Below, piece by piece: positions 52,659-61,587 of a DNA stretch of 64,000 nt (the stretch's first letter is position 1; every line of letters begins with the position of its first letter). Location: positions 16,568-80,567 of the forward strand of contig QUMM01000010.1 of the NCBI GenBank assembly GCA_003435055.1, in the 5' to 3' direction. Position numbers and translations under genes: made by a program. The notes beneath the pieces are model-generated. The model was not told where the DNA came from and searched no databases. It was given only the letters and a program-made list of their open reading frames with translations. This DNA is from Lachnospiraceae bacterium OF09-6. GTDB lineage: Bacteria > Bacillota > Clostridia > Lachnospirales > Lachnospiraceae.

Positions 52659-53213
52659 GTGTTTAATAAATATACTAGTGAGATTTTGAAGGAACTTCAA
52701 GAGTGTCTGAGTAGAGGATCAACAGTAGAATTTACAACTATATGCCAGTATATAGATCGGGCAGAGAAGATATTTGTAGCCGGAATGGGAAGAACGGGGT
52801 ATGTGATGAGAGGGTTTGCCATGCGGCTTGCACAGGCAGGGTATGAAGTTTATTGGATTGGCGATACAAATACCACCGCAGCACGAAAGGGAGATTTGCT
52901 CATCATTGGAAGTGGAAGTGGTGAGACAGAAACTCTCAGGGGATATACAAAAAAAGCAAAAGAATTACAGATACCAATTGTTGTGTTTACGACATGCAGA
53001 AAATCAGCATTGTATGCAGATGCAACGGTTCCTGTTGTGATTCATGCGGATGCAAAGTTCAAAGACGGTATAGAGAAACAGTCTGTTCAGCCAATGGGGT
53101 CGTTATTTGAGGAAACTTTGTTTATTACGCTTGAAGCACTTGTGCTTCAACTGATGGGAGAACGAGGGATATCGGAAAAAGAACTAAGAAAGAGACATGC
53201 AAATTTTGAATGA
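52659..53213 (+). CDS. 6-phospho-3-hexuloisomerase-like SIS protein
   Basis: This is a 184-residue SIS-domain protein with the pattern FVAGMGRTGYVMRGFAMRLAQAGYEVYWIGD (in parts), GSGSGETETL (about residue 86) and a C-terminal FEETLFITLEALVLQLM. It matches the HxlB/PHI group, which interconverts hexulose-6-phosphate and fructose-6-phosphate, or other ketose/aldose phosphates. The start is GTG at 52659. It has its own promoter and terminator, and the RpiR gene follows. No 3-hexulose-6-phosphate synthase is seen, so formaldehyde fixation is not supported. It more likely serves the ketose operon. Confidence 0.8.
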   Translation: MFNKYTSEILKELQECLSRGSTVEFTTICQYIDRAEKIFVAGMGRTGYVMRGFAMRLAQAGYEVYWIGDTNTTAARKGDLLIIGSGSGETETLRGYTKKAKELQIPIVVFTTCRKSALYADATVPVVIHADAKFKDGIEKQSVQPMGSLFEETLFITLEALVLQLMGERGISEKELRKRHANFE

Positions 53214-53255
53214 AAAAGTTCGGCAGATGTGATAATCATTTGCCGAACTTTTTTG
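53213..53255 (+). terminator. Terminator after the SIS isomerase
   Basis: AAAAGTTCGGCA and TGCCGAACTTTT form a 12-bp stem, followed by TTGC. Confidence 0.88.
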
Positions 53256-53406
53256 CTTGAAAATAGAAATGAAGTGTTATTTCGAAATAAAACTTTCAAA
53301 ATGAAGTGGAAAAATTAAAAAACTGTACAAATATAATAAACAAACAAAGTGTTAAATGAACAAAGATGGTATTTATAGTGCAAAACAATGAAAAAATATT
53401 GCGAAA

Positions 53407-53448
53407 TTTACTTCATAATTTTAACGTGCTATTCTAATTGTGAAGTAA
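53407..53448 (+). promoter_or_regulatory. Promoter with overlapping inverted repeat before the RpiR gene
   Basis: TTTACT (53407-53412), 17 bases, TATTCT (53430-53435) form a promoter. TTACTTCATAATT (53408-53420) and AATTGTGAAGTAA (53436-53448) are inverted repeats with one mismatch that flank the -10. TGAAGTG half-sites also occur near 53270 and 53300, and TTATTTCGAAATAA is a perfect palindrome nearby. This fits autoregulation by the RpiR protein. Confidence 0.6.
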
Positions 53449-53485
53449 GAAATCAATAACTTACTGAAAATGTGGAGGAAAAAGT

Positions 53486-54325
53486 ATGAATGAAATAATG
53501 GTGCGCATCAGATTTCAACTCCCATCTCTTCCGCGGGCAGAAAAGGTTGTGGCAGAAGCACTTTTGGAAAATCCGGAAGCAATTGCCAATTTTACACTGT
53601 CGGGTCTGGCTCATGAAACAGGAAGCAGTGATGCTTCTATTGTCAGATTTTGTAAAAGAATGGGGTACAGCGGGTACACAGAATTCAAACAGGCATTTTT
53701 ATCAGCAGCAAATGAAGAAAGTTCAGAACGTCCTGAAAAAATAGAAGCACAGGACGATATGGTGACAATACTGAAAAAAGTATTTCACAGCAATATGCAG
53801 ACACTGACGGATACATTGTCATTGGTAACTCCAAATTACGAAAAAGCATTAAATGCTATGGCAAATGCAAAATCTATTCATTTTTTCGGTGTTGGAGATG
53901 CCTATGCAGTGTGTCAGCTGACGGATACGAAAATCAGCCGAATGGGTATTAATTGTTCTGCTTACAGCGATGTCATGATGCAGTTAATGACGGCAGCAAA
54001 TTTAAAACCGGGAGATGTGGCATTTGCCGTATCCTATGAAGGCAGGTCAAGAAATGTAGTGCAGGCAATGCGTATTGCAAAAGAACAGGGTGCAACTACG
54101 ATATGTATTACCAAGATGAACAAGTCTCCATTATTAAAAGTGACTGACATCCCACTGTTTATTTCAACCAGTGATCTGACTTGCGGAAGAGACAAAGTGG
54201 CACGGCGTGTGGCAGATCAGGCCATACTGGATGCGTTGTTTCTTGGAATGACTTTGAGAAAAGGAAAAGAATACAACAAGCATATGCGAATGGTGCAAAA
54301 TGCAATTGATTTAAACAAACTATAA
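53486..54325 (+). CDS. RpiR/MurR-family regulator of the ketose operon
   Basis: This is a 279-residue protein: an N-terminal helix-turn-helix (NFTLSGLAHETGSSDASIVRFCKRMGYSGY in parts, residues 32-62) and a C-terminal SIS domain for a sugar phosphate (IHFFGVGDAYAVCQLTDTK; VSYEGRSRNVVQAM). RpiR proteins sense a phosphorylated sugar from the pathway they control. The gene is followed after 15 bases by the transporter genes, the same order as RpiR-family AlsR in the E. coli allose operon. The upstream inverted repeat is its probable binding site. Confidence 0.9.
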   Translation: MNEIMVRIRFQLPSLPRAEKVVAEALLENPEAIANFTLSGLAHETGSSDASIVRFCKRMGYSGYTEFKQAFLSAANEESSERPEKIEAQDDMVTILKKVFHSNMQTLTDTLSLVTPNYEKALNAMANAKSIHFFGVGDAYAVCQLTDTKISRMGINCSAYSDVMMQLMTAANLKPGDVAFAVSYEGRSRNVVQAMRIAKEQGATTICITKMNKSPLLKVTDIPLFISTSDLTCGRDKVARRVADQAILDALFLGMTLRKGKEYNKHMRMVQNAIDLNKL

Positions 54326-54340
54326 GATCAGGAGGGTTTT

Positions 54341-55366
54341 ATGATGAAGAAAAATGTAGTATCAAGATTGTTATGTGCAGGTCTTTCAGCAAGTATGATG
54401 TTATCCATGGGAGCAGTAGCATTTGCAGATGATGACTGGACCATTGATGTAGAGGCAATGAAAGAAGAAGCTGCTGAAAAAGACAACAAAGATATTAAAC
54501 TGGCATATGTGAGTATGAATCTTGCGAATCCATGGAATGCAATGGTAAAGAAGGGATTCGAGGCAGGATGCGAGGATCTTGGTGTTACTTATCAGGTTAT
54601 TGATTCGGAATACAATGTTGACACACAGTTAAATGCACTGGAAAGTCTGGTAAATGATGGTTACAGCGGATTTACCTTTACTCCGATTGATACACAGGCA
54701 ACTCTGGAAATTGTAGATAAAGCTAACGAAAGCGGCATTGCAACTGCATGCATTGCTCAGACACAGGAAAATGTAAAGCTCAGTTATACGTTGGACGAAT
54801 ATGATTATGGACATACCATTGGGGAACAGGCGGCAGAATGGATTAAAGATACACTGGATGGAAAAGCACAGGTATGTATCATTTCACAGGACAATGTAGA
54901 ATCCGTTATTCCGCGTGGTGATGGTGTGGAAGAAGCGTTAAAAGAGATCTGCCCGGACGTTGAGATTGTTGCAAGACAGGCTGGAGATACGCTGGAAGGC
55001 GGTATGAAGATTGTAGAATCTGTTCTGGCACAGTATCCGGATCTGAATGTTGTAGTTGGAACCAATGATTCCGGTGCAATCGGTGGATACCAGGCTATGG
55101 TAAATGCAGGAAAAGAAGGAGAAGAATATGCTGTATTTTCCGGAGATGCAACAGATGAAGCTCTGACTTATATTGCAGAAGAAGACAGCATCTACCGGGG
55201 AACCGTAGATCTGTTCCCGTATAAGGGTGGTTATGAATCAGCATTCTACTTATATAAATATGCAACAGAAGGCGTCCCGGAAGAACAGGAAACCGTATAT
55301 CTTCCATATGTGAAGGTACCAAAGGCTGATGTGCTGGACGGAACCTATGAGTGGGATGGAAAATAA
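54341..55366 (+). CDS. RbsB/AlsB-like sugar-binding protein of an ABC transporter
   Basis: This is a 341-residue periplasmic-type binding protein (family 1). It has a signal peptide (MLSMGAVAFA, cleavage at about residue 29) and then a pentose/hexose-binding fold: KLAYVSMNLANPWNAMVKKGF (about 53), GFTFTPIDTQATLEIVDKANESGI (about 105) and VVVGTNDSGAIGGYQAM. No lipobox Cys follows the signal peptide, so lipid anchoring is not evident. It is the first transporter gene. A GC-rich hairpin between it and the ATPase gene may hold back transcription so that more receptor is made. Confidence 0.88.
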   Translation: MMKKNVVSRLLCAGLSASMMLSMGAVAFADDDWTIDVEAMKEEAAEKDNKDIKLAYVSMNLANPWNAMVKKGFEAGCEDLGVTYQVIDSEYNVDTQLNALESLVNDGYSGFTFTPIDTQATLEIVDKANESGIATACIAQTQENVKLSYTLDEYDYGHTIGEQAAEWIKDTLDGKAQVCIISQDNVESVIPRGDGVEEALKEICPDVEIVARQAGDTLEGGMKIVESVLAQYPDLNVVVGTNDSGAIGGYQAMVNAGKEGEEYAVFSGDATDEALTYIAEEDSIYRGTVDLFPYKGGYESAFYLYKYATEGVPEEQETVYLPYVKVPKADVLDGTYEWDGK

Positions 55367-55389
55367 AAAGTAAAAAACGATATATCCGG

Positions 55390-55421
55390 GGAAAGGGGAA
55401 ATGCCAGGGTGCATACCCCTT
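55390..55421 (+). promoter_or_regulatory. Intra-operon hairpin between receptor and ATPase genes
   Basis: GAAAGGGG pairs with CCCCTTTC around an internal loop, followed by TCTCTAA. Such hairpins after receptor genes partly stop or protect transcripts. Confidence 0.6.
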
Positions 55422-55446
55422 TCTCTCTAAAAAAGAGGAGACGCAA

Positions 55447-56952
55447 ATGAACGATATAATATTAAAAGTAGATCATTTGTCCAAATATTTTGCATTAGTA
55501 AAAGCGTTAGATGATATCTCTTTTGATGTGCGAAGAGGAGAGGTTCATGCGCTCTGTGGAGAAAATGGAGCAGGCAAGTCAACATTTATAAAATTGCTGA
55601 CGGGTGCCTATGAACCGACAAAAGGAACAATTGAATTTGAACATAAGGCGTATGAAAAAATGACACCGAAGTTATCCATGGATTTGGGAATATCGGTTAT
55701 CTATCAGGAGTTCAGTCTGATTCCATATCTGACAGTTGCAGAGAACATTTTTTATGGTAGAGAAATTCAGAAATATGGAATCAGAAACATAAAAGAAATG
55801 AATCAGCGTGCGGAAGAACTGTGTAAGGAAATGGGCGTTGATCTGGATGTAAAAACAAAAGTATGTGAACTGGGAGTGGCTTATCAGCAGATTGTGGAAA
55901 TTATGAAAGCTGTATCGAAAAATGCCAGGTTTATTATCATGGATGAACCAACAGCACCACTGACCATCAATGAAACAAAGATATTTTTTGACATCATTGA
56001 AAAACTCAGAGAAAAGAGAGTTACCATTATTTTTATATCGCACAGACTGGAGGAAGTATTCGAACTATGTGATCGTGTGACGGTATTTTGTGATGGAAGA
56101 TATATTGTTACAAAAGATGTAAAAGATGTAACTAAGCAGCAGTTGATCTCTTATATGGTAGGACGTGAGCTGACGGAATCTTACCCGGTGAATACCGCTG
56201 AAAAAGGAGAAGTGCTGCTGGAAGCAGATCATTTGACCAATAAGAGAATAAAAGAGATCAGTTTTCAGCTGAGAAAAGGAGAAATACTAGGATTTGGCGG
56301 GCTGGTTGGAGCAGGACGTACGGAGGTGGCAAGAGCCATATATGGTGCAGACCGGATACTTTCCGGGAGACTGAAAAAGAATGGAGAAGCCTTCTGTCCG
56401 GCAAGTCCGAGAGATGGTCTGAAGCATGGAATTGGTCTGATACCGGAAGACCGTAAGAGGCAGGGACTGATTCTGGGAATGTCAGTAAAGGAGAACACTG
56501 TTTTCAGCATCTATGATAAATGTACAAATGTGGGAGTCATACAGAAATCAAAAGTAGAAAGTCTGGTGGATGATTATATAAAAGAATTAAAAATAAAAAC
56601 ACCAAACAGAGAACAGATTGCAAAGAACCTGTCTGGTGGAAACCAGCAGAAAATTGTTCTGGCAAAAATGCTGGCAACAAACTGCGATGTGCTGATTTTT
56701 GACGAACCGACCAGAGGAATTGATGTGGGCGCGAAACAGGAGATCTATGCATTGATGACAGAACTGGCAAAACAGGGAAAAGGAATCATCATGATCAGCA
56801 GTGAAATGCCGGAATTGATAGGCATGTCAGACCGGATTCTGGTAATGAGTCATGGAAAAATTGTAGGAGAGCTGGAAAGAACAGAGTACACACAGGAAAG
56901 AATTCTGGAACTGGCGTCTACAGAGAAAGAAGGAGTAGAGGAACATGAGTAA
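55447..56952 (+). CDS. Sugar ABC transporter ATPase (RbsA/AlsA type, two ATPase domains)
   Basis: This is a 501-residue duplicated ATPase. Domain 1 has Walker A GENGAGKST (about residue 37) and Walker B FIIMDEPTAPL (about 160). Domain 2 has the atypical Walker A region GFGGLVGAGRTEVARAIYG, then LSGGNQQKIVLAKML (about 398) and Walker B LIFDEPTRGIDVGAKQE. This architecture is specific to the CUT2 class (ribose, xylose, allose, autoinducer-2). GAGGAG precedes the ATG at 55447. It overlaps the permease gene by 8 bases. Confidence 0.93.
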   Translation: MNDIILKVDHLSKYFALVKALDDISFDVRRGEVHALCGENGAGKSTFIKLLTGAYEPTKGTIEFEHKAYEKMTPKLSMDLGISVIYQEFSLIPYLTVAENIFYGREIQKYGIRNIKEMNQRAEELCKEMGVDLDVKTKVCELGVAYQQIVEIMKAVSKNARFIIMDEPTAPLTINETKIFFDIIEKLREKRVTIIFISHRLEEVFELCDRVTVFCDGRYIVTKDVKDVTKQQLISYMVGRELTESYPVNTAEKGEVLLEADHLTNKRIKEISFQLRKGEILGFGGLVGAGRTEVARAIYGADRILSGRLKKNGEAFCPASPRDGLKHGIGLIPEDRKRQGLILGMSVKENTVFSIYDKCTNVGVIQKSKVESLVDDYIKELKIKTPNREQIAKNLSGGNQQKIVLAKMLATNCDVLIFDEPTRGIDVGAKQEIYALMTELAKQGKGIIMISSEMPELIGMSDRILVMSHGKIVGELERTEYTQERILELASTEKEGVEEHE

Positions 56953-57910
56953 GAAGAATGATGTATTAACAAAAATGCTGGACTATGGAATCCTGATGGT
57001 TCTGATAATTCTTATTATCTTTTTTTCTGTTGCATCCAGCAATTTTCTCAGTATTAATACCTGTATGACAATTTTAAAACAGGTATCCATTACCGGAATT
57101 ACTTCAGTGGGAATGTGTTATGTAATTCTTACGGGAGGAATTGATTTATCAGTTGGTTCCATTGCGGGTCTGAGTGCGGTAATAGCAGCACTTGTAATGC
57201 AGGCGGGAGCACCGGGCGTCATAGGATCTCTTGTTGCTTTACTGGTTGCGCTTGCAGTAGGAGCGCTCAATGGATTTTGTGTGACAAAGTTAAATATGCC
57301 GGCATTGATTGCAACACTTGGCACTCAGACAGCATTAAGAGGACTGGCATATATCGTTACAGATGGATTACCGGTTCACAGTTTCAGCAAAACCTATGGT
57401 AATTTCGCAAAAACATCCATAGCCGGAATTCCACTTATGGTACTTCTGATGCTGCTGGTATTTCTGGTTGGAAAGTTTATTTTGGAAAGAACCACATTTG
57501 GACGTTATGTATACGGTGTTGGTGGAAATGAAGAAGCATCCCATCTTTCCGGTGTAAATGTCATGAGAGTAAAACTGATTGTATATGCTTTTGCCGGATT
57601 TTTATCGGGTATTGCGGGGTTGGTATTACTTTCCAGAACCAGCAGTGGTCAGCCATCTGCCGGAGATGGATATGAAATGGATGCGATTACGGCAGTTGTA
57701 CTTGGCGGTGTAAGTCTTTCGGGAGGTGAGGGAAGAATTAACCAGGTAATGATTGGTGTAGTTCTGATGGGAGTATTATCAACCGGAATGATTATGTGTG
57801 GTATCAATGATTATGTACAGAAACTGGTAAAAGGTATCGTACTGATTCTGGCGGTTGCATTTACTGAATTCTCCGGTAAGGTGCGGAATCAGAGAATGGT
57901 TCAGAAGTAG
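56945..57910 (+). CDS. Sugar ABC transporter permease (RbsC/AlsC type)
   Basis: This is a 321-residue CUT2 permease with about ten helices. Marks are NFLSINTCMTILKQVSITGI, LTGGIDLSVGSIAGLSAV (about residue 60), the EAA-like loop RTTFGRYVYGVGGNEEASHLSGVNV (about 180) and GYEMDAITAVVLGGVSLSGGEG (about 242). It forms the membrane part with the ATPase upstream. A TTG-started kinase gene follows after 14 bases, so uptake and phosphorylation are coupled in one transcript. Confidence 0.93.
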   Translation: MSKKNDVLTKMLDYGILMVLIILIIFFSVASSNFLSINTCMTILKQVSITGITSVGMCYVILTGGIDLSVGSIAGLSAVIAALVMQAGAPGVIGSLVALLVALAVGALNGFCVTKLNMPALIATLGTQTALRGLAYIVTDGLPVHSFSKTYGNFAKTSIAGIPLMVLLMLLVFLVGKFILERTTFGRYVYGVGGNEEASHLSGVNVMRVKLIVYAFAGFLSGIAGLVLLSRTSSGQPSAGDGYEMDAITAVVLGGVSLSGGEGRINQVMIGVVLMGVLSTGMIMCGINDYVQKLVKGIVLILAVAFTEFSGKVRNQRMVQK

Positions 57911-57924
57911 GGGGAGGGATTATA

Positions 57925-59607
57925 TTGAAAAAATATACCATCGGAATTGATTTTGGAACATTGTCAGGAAGATGCCTTCTGACAGATGTAGAGACTGGTG
58001 AGGAAACAGCCACCAGTGTGCTGGAATACAAGTACAAGGTGATGAGTGAAACTTTACCGGATGGCACCAGACTTGGAGTGGACTGGCATTTACAGTATCC
58101 AGGAGATTATCTGGATGTATTGAGGATTACCATAAGGGACGTAATAAAACAGGCAGGGATTAGACCGGAACAGGTGATTGGAATCGGGATCGATACAACT
58201 GGCTGTACAATGTTGCCAATAAAAAAGGACGGAACGCCGCTTTGCTTTCTGGAAAAATGGAAAGGCAGTCCCAATGCTTATGTGAAGCTGTGGAAACATC
58301 ATGCTGCACAACCCTATGCAGATAAAATGACAGAGGCAGCACTGGCGAGAAATGAAAAATTTATTCAGCGCTACGGTGGAAAAATATCCAGTGAATGGAT
58401 GTTTCCAAAAGTATGGCAGGTGTTGGATGAAAGCCCGGAGATCTATAAAGATACGGATGCATTTCTTGAAGTGACAGACTGGATTGTGATGCAGCTGACA
58501 GGAAAGCTGATTCGGAACAGCTGCGCTGCCGGCGCAAAAGCCTGCTGGCATAAACAGGATGGATATCCATCTTCGGATTATTTTAAAGCACTGGATCCGA
58601 GACTGGAACATGTAATAGAGGAAAAATTCTGGGGACCGGTGCAGTCTATTGGCACCAGGGCAGGAGTTTTGACAAAAACAAGTGCAGAACTGACCGGGCT
58701 TCCGGAGGGAACACCGGTGGCGGTAGGTCATTTTGACGCTCACGGTGCGACCGTGGGAGCGAAAGTAACAGGTCCAGGACGTATGCTGATTATGATGGGA
58801 ACCAGCAGCTGTCATGAACTGATGTGTACAGAAGAAAAAATGGTGCCGGGAATCTGTGGTTATGTGGAAGATGGGATTGTACCTGGGTATTTTGGATATG
58901 AGGCAGGACAGAGCTGTGTAGGGGATCATTTCGCATGGCTGACAGAGAATTTTCTCCCGGCGTCTTATGAAAAAGCAGCAAATGAACAGGGAATCCATAT
59001 TTATGAATATTTAAACAGACTGGCCGCAAAGAAAAAAGTGGGAGAAACGGGACTTCTGGCACTGGACTGGTGGAATGGAAACAGAAGTGTGCTGGTGGAT
59101 GGAAGCCTGTCCGGAATGATGCTGGGATTTACATTAAATACCAGAATAGAAGACATGTATCGGACATTGATAGAAGCAACTGCGTTTGGTACAAAGAAGA
59201 TTATTGAAACATTCGTAGAATATGAGATTCCAGTGGATGAGATCATTGTGGCAGGAGGAATTGCTCAGAAGAATCCGTTTATGATGCAGATTTATGCAGA
59301 TGTAACAGGACGGCCGATCAGAATTGCCGGTTCCAGACAGAACGCAGCATTATCTTCCTGTATCTGGGGAGCACTGGCAGCAGGAAAGGAAGCCGGTGGC
59401 TATGACAGTGTAGACGAAGCGGCAGAACGGATGGGAAATCTTCAGGATAAGACGTATTTTCCAAATGCCGAAAATAAAAAAGAATATGACAGATTATACA
59501 GAGAATACGAACTGGTGCATGATTATTTTGGAAGAGGACAGAATGATGTTATGAAACGGCTGAAAAAACGTATGGATCAGTGTATTCGGGAAACGGAGGA
59601 AAAATGA
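57925..59607 (+). CDS. araB: FGGY-family kinase, ribulokinase-like
   Basis: This is a 560-residue kinase of the AraB type. GIDFGTLSGRCLLTDVETGEE at the N-terminus (ATP/phosphate site, residues 7-27), IGIDTTGCTMLPIKKDGTPL (about 92), GHFDAHGATVGAKV (about 275) and IVAGGIAQKNPFMMQIYADV (about 447) are AraB-like. It would phosphorylate L-ribulose or a close ketopentose with ATP. No L-arabinose isomerase is present, which points to direct uptake of a ketose or alditol-derived sugar rather than arabinose. The start is a TTG at 57925 behind GGGGGAGGG. Confidence 0.85.
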   Translation: MKKYTIGIDFGTLSGRCLLTDVETGEETATSVLEYKYKVMSETLPDGTRLGVDWHLQYPGDYLDVLRITIRDVIKQAGIRPEQVIGIGIDTTGCTMLPIKKDGTPLCFLEKWKGSPNAYVKLWKHHAAQPYADKMTEAALARNEKFIQRYGGKISSEWMFPKVWQVLDESPEIYKDTDAFLEVTDWIVMQLTGKLIRNSCAAGAKACWHKQDGYPSSDYFKALDPRLEHVIEEKFWGPVQSIGTRAGVLTKTSAELTGLPEGTPVAVGHFDAHGATVGAKVTGPGRMLIMMGTSSCHELMCTEEKMVPGICGYVEDGIVPGYFGYEAGQSCVGDHFAWLTENFLPASYEKAANEQGIHIYEYLNRLAAKKKVGETGLLALDWWNGNRSVLVDGSLSGMMLGFTLNTRIEDMYRTLIEATAFGTKKIIETFVEYEIPVDEIIVAGGIAQKNPFMMQIYADVTGRPIRIAGSRQNAALSSCIWGALAAGKEAGGYDSVDEAAERMGNLQDKTYFPNAENKKEYDRLYREYELVHDYFGRGQNDVMKRLKKRMDQCIRETEEK

Positions 59608-59608
59608 T

Positions 59609-60313
59609 ATGTTAGAGAAACTGAAGCAGGAAGTACTGGAAGCCAATCTGGATCTGGTAACAAAACAGCTGGTGATTTCCACATGGGGAAATGTTTCAGG
59701 GTATGATCCGGAGACAGGACTGGTAGTAATCAAGGCAAGCGGTGTTCATTATGATGAAATGAAACAGGAGCATATGACGGTGGTGGATCTGGAAGGAAAA
59801 ATAGTTGAGGGGGAATATACACCATCCACGGACACTGCAACCCATGTGGCGTTGTATAAGGCATTTGCAAAGTATGGTATCAGGGGAATTGTGCACACGC
59901 ATTCTCAGTATGCAACGATGTGGGCGCAGTTTGGTCAGGACATACCTGCTTACGGAACAACTCACTGTGATTATTTTTATGGGGATATTCCGTGTACCAG
60001 ATTGATGACGCCGGAAGAAATTGCCGGAGAATATGAAAAGAATACCGGAGATGTCATTCTGGAAAGGTTTGCAGAACTGGATTGCAGAAAAATGAATGCA
60101 GTTCTGGTACACAGTCATGGACCGTTTGTGTGGGGAACTTCACCAAAGGGAGCGGTATTAAACAGCCAGGTATTAGAATATATTTCAAAAATGGCATATT
60201 GCAATTATACGATGTCAGACGGAAAGCTTTCCAGAATACAGGAAGAACTGAAAAATAAGCATTATAACAGGAAATTTGGAGAAGACGCATACTATGGACA
60301 GGGAAGAAAATAG
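59609..60313 (+). CDS. araD: L-ribulose-5-phosphate 4-epimerase
   Basis: This is a 234-residue class II aldolase-fold epimerase. The zinc ligands are seen in GIVHTHSQYATMWAQ (two His, about residues 94-99) and LVHSHGPFVWG (His, about 170). STWGNVSGYDPETGL and IKASGVHYD are the phosphate-binding and substrate loops. It converts L-ribulose-5-phosphate to D-xylulose-5-phosphate, which enters the pentose phosphate pathway. Start and stop lie one base from the kinase gene and overlap the next gene by 20 bases, so they are strictly coupled. Confidence 0.9.
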   Translation: MLEKLKQEVLEANLDLVTKQLVISTWGNVSGYDPETGLVVIKASGVHYDEMKQEHMTVVDLEGKIVEGEYTPSTDTATHVALYKAFAKYGIRGIVHTHSQYATMWAQFGQDIPAYGTTHCDYFYGDIPCTRLMTPEEIAGEYEKNTGDVILERFAELDCRKMNAVLVHSHGPFVWGTSPKGAVLNSQVLEYISKMAYCNYTMSDGKLSRIQEELKNKHYNRKFGEDAYYGQGRK

Positions 60314-60914
60314 AACAGGATTTGACAGTGTAAAAACAGTATTACAAAAAGAAGCGGCAGAAATACAGAAACTGGCAGATCATTTGAATCAGGATGATGT
60401 GAACCAAATGCTGTTACTGTTAAATGAATGCAATGGAAAAGTAATTACCTGTGGATGTGGGACTTCCGGGGCTGCAGCAAAAAAAATAGCTCATACGTTG
60501 AATTGCATTAACAGACCTGCATTTTTTCTTTCTCCTTCTGATGCATTACATGGCGGTATGGGAGTACTTCAGGAAGATGACCTGATCATTCTTTTCTCAA
60601 AGGGTGGGCATACAGTGGAACTTGAATCAATGATAGACAGTTGTAAAAAGAAGGGGCTTAGAACGGTACTTGTTACGGAGACGGAGGAAAGTAATCTGGC
60701 ACAGAAAAGTGATTTTTTATTAAAGATAAAGATTGAAAGAGAGCCAGATGCTTTCAATATGCTCGCAACTGCAAGTACCCTGGCTGTAATTGCAGTATTT
60801 GATGCAATGTCCATTACTCTGGCAAATCATAATGGTTATACGAAAGAAGAATTTCTGGTGATCCATCCGGGCGGAGAGGTGGGAGAAAGACTTTTCGCAC
60901 AGACAGGAAATTAA
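60294..60914 (+). CDS. SIS-domain sugar-phosphate isomerase (KdsD/GutQ-like, without CBS domains)
   Basis: This is a 206-residue protein. SIS motifs: GKVITCGCGTSGAAAKKIAHTL (about residues 47-68), FFLSPSDALHGGMGVLQEDDL and LFSKGGHTVELESM (about 101), and the closing VIHPGGEVGERL typical of arabinose-5-phosphate isomerases. The CBS domains of KdsD are missing. The ATG at 60294 (behind GGAGAAG) is favoured over a TTG at 60276. In this operon it may interconvert D-ribulose-5-phosphate and an aldose phosphate, or take a different ketose phosphate as substrate. It is a second SIS protein besides the one at 52.7 kb. Confidence 0.8.
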   Translation: MDREENRTGFDSVKTVLQKEAAEIQKLADHLNQDDVNQMLLLLNECNGKVITCGCGTSGAAAKKIAHTLNCINRPAFFLSPSDALHGGMGVLQEDDLIILFSKGGHTVELESMIDSCKKKGLRTVLVTETEESNLAQKSDFLLKIKIEREPDAFNMLATASTLAVIAVFDAMSITLANHNGYTKEEFLVIHPGGEVGERLFAQTGN

Positions 60915-60931
60915 AGAAGGGAGAGAACAAT

Positions 60932-61585
60932 ATGGCAAAATTGTCGCTTTCCCTGTTCGCAGCAGATATTCTGCAAATGAATGAGGATCTGCAGCAGACC
61001 AGAAGTTCAGGAATTACATCATTGCATGTGGATATTATGGACGGACATTTTGTACCATTATTTGGATTGAATCCAGTCTGGCTGAAACAGATAAAAAAAG
61101 TCTATTCCATTGATCAGGATTTTCATTTTATGGCATATATGACAAAAGAAATGCTGGATCCTTATTTTTCACTGGAACCGGTAGGAATCACCATTCATCT
61201 GGAAGCAGGGAAGAAAAAAGAAAATCTGGAAATACTTCAGCAAATAAAAGAAAAAGGTATACGTGCCGGAATTGCCATATCACCGGAAAGTGAATGGGAA
61301 GAAATAAAGCCCTATCTGGAAGAAGCAGAAGAAATACTGGTGATGAGTACCGTACCAGGGAGAGAAGGATCTGTATTTATAGAGAGTACATACGAAAAGA
61401 TCAGGTGTATCAAACATCTGATAACAGAGCAAGAGAGAAACACAATGTTAAGTGTGGATGGTGGGCTGAATCTGGAAAGAGCATTGGACTGTATCAGAAA
61501 CGGTGCAGACCGAATCATTATGGGGCGTGCTTTTTTTGGCAGCAGCCAGAAGAAAGAACTTGTAAAAGAAATCGTAGACGCATAA
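60932..61585 (+). CDS. Ribulose-phosphate/allulose-phosphate 3-epimerase family protein
   Basis: This is a 217-residue TIM-barrel epimerase of the RPE/AlsE family: SLSLFAADILQMNEDL (usual start S-x-x-x-A-D), LHVDIMDGHFVPLFGL (His and Asp metal ligands, residues 33-39), FHFMAY (His, about 66), VDGGLN (Asp, about 176) and MGRAFFG. The phosphate loop differs from true RPE: MSTVPGREGSVF instead of MSVNPGFGGQ. A special 3-epimerase for a rare ketose phosphate is thus more likely than housekeeping RPE. It closes the operon and is followed by a strong terminator. Confidence 0.85.
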   Translation: MAKLSLSLFAADILQMNEDLQQTRSSGITSLHVDIMDGHFVPLFGLNPVWLKQIKKVYSIDQDFHFMAYMTKEMLDPYFSLEPVGITIHLEAGKKKENLEILQQIKEKGIRAGIAISPESEWEEIKPYLEEAEEILVMSTVPGREGSVFIESTYEKIRCIKHLITEQERNTMLSVDGGLNLERALDCIRNGADRIIMGRAFFGSSQKKELVKEIVDA

Positions 61586-61587
61586 AT

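Noticed and set aside
52659..53213. Ribulose monophosphate formaldehyde fixation
   Set aside because: A PHI-like isomerase is present, but no hexulose-6-phosphate synthase gene is in the window.
58090..58998. 302-codon open frame on the minus strand
   Set aside because: Antisense to the ribulokinase-like gene, with random-looking Cys/His-rich sequence.
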